From JBPCQA01 sp050998615 (GTDB taxonomy: Bacteria > Actinomycetota > Actinomycetes > Propionibacteriales > Nocardioidaceae): a stretch of DNA of 22,224 nucleotides. Shown in pieces: positions 22,090 to 22,224 of the stretch. Numbering within the stretch: position 1 is the stretch's first letter; the number at the start of each line of letters is the position of its first letter. Position numbers and translations under genes: made by a program. The DNA lies in assembly GCA_050998615.1 (NCBI GenBank), contig JBPCQA010000057.1, forward strand, positions 1-22,224. Direction: 5' to 3'. The notes beneath the pieces are model-generated. The model was not told the origin of the DNA and did not search any database. It saw only the letters and a list, made by a program, of their open reading frames with translations.

Positions 22090-22224
22090 ATGTCGGCACC
22101 TTCGCTGACACGGTGGTTCGACGCTGTCATCCTCGCATTCTCGGCGGGGAGGCTGACCTCCTTCGACCGCGAGAGCTGGCTCACGGCGAAGTCACGGCGC
22201 GACCCCGTCGGCCGAATCAGCCGC
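22090..22224 (+). CDS. Partial gene of unknown function at the right edge
   Basis: An ATG at 22090, one base after the VOC stop, opens a frame that stays open for 45 codons to the end of the window. It begins MSAPSLTRWFDAVILAFSAG, followed by RLTSFDRESWLTAKSRR. The tight spacing suggests an operon with the VOC gene. There is no dedicated ribosome binding site (the VOC stop region lacks one), and no family is recognised from this short piece. Confidence 0.35.
   Translation, partial: MSAPSLTRWFDAVILAFSAGRLTSFDRESWLTAKSRRDPVGRISR

Overview
The window is a GC-rich chromosomal segment with short intergenic gaps, frequent GTG starts and purine-rich ribosome binding sites. It encodes a SEC-C/DUF5926 protein, an Fpg/Nei glycosylase of the actinobacterial MPELPEV type, a SigB/F/G-family sigma factor and a 3-methylcrotonyl-CoA carboxylase operon. 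This points to an actinomycete. The intergenic repeats of the form TTTCGA-ACGCTCGCT-CTC-AACC resemble elements I associate with Propionibacteriales (Nocardioides/Microlunatus relatives); that placement is inference. I see no rRNA, tRNA, CRISPR array, prophage or transposase.

Layout. 1-3272 is a minus-strand run: DUF5926 protein (runs off the left edge), glycerophosphodiester phosphodiesterase, zinc-ribbon membrane protein, rhodanese. 3273-3921 is a repeat-bearing gap followed by a remnant of a DHA2-type MFS exporter. 3981-6785 holds Fpg/Nei glycosylase, a small conserved protein, leucyl/phenylalanyl-tRNA-protein transferase (aat) and an EcsC-family protein. 6793-11414 is a minus-strand leucine-degradation operon: carboxyltransferase, biotin carboxylase/BCCP, then HMG-CoA lyase. 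11430-11743 is a divergent intergenic region with hairpin repeats.

11744-16418 is a plus-strand set: SigB/F/G-type sigma factor, PoxB-like thiamine-diphosphate enzyme, sugar-porter MFS protein lacking its middle third, and a mandelate-racemase-like enolase-superfamily enzyme. The last three are tightly packed and look like one transcription unit, probably for sugar or sugar-acid carbon. 16375-16983 carries minor or damaged minus-strand reading frames. 17147-20331 holds an N-acetylmuramoyl-L-alanine amidase, a DMT-like membrane protein and an M55 D-aminopeptidase. 20332-22224 is an accessory end: a repeat, an ArsR remnant coupled to an SRPBCC (AHSA1-type) gene, a glyoxalase-like (VOC) gene with two apparent single-base deletions, and a partial gene at the right edge.

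The most notable theme is damage. Two MFS genes appear internally deleted yet keep both termini, one ArsR gene is reduced to its recognition helix region, and two genes read properly only after single-base corrections, three of the four beside short homopolymers. These may be real decay or sequence/assembly errors, and the raw reads would decide. I found no convincing undescribed defence, biosynthetic or mobile system. The least-explained functional unit is the sigma/ThDP-enzyme/transporter/enolase cluster.
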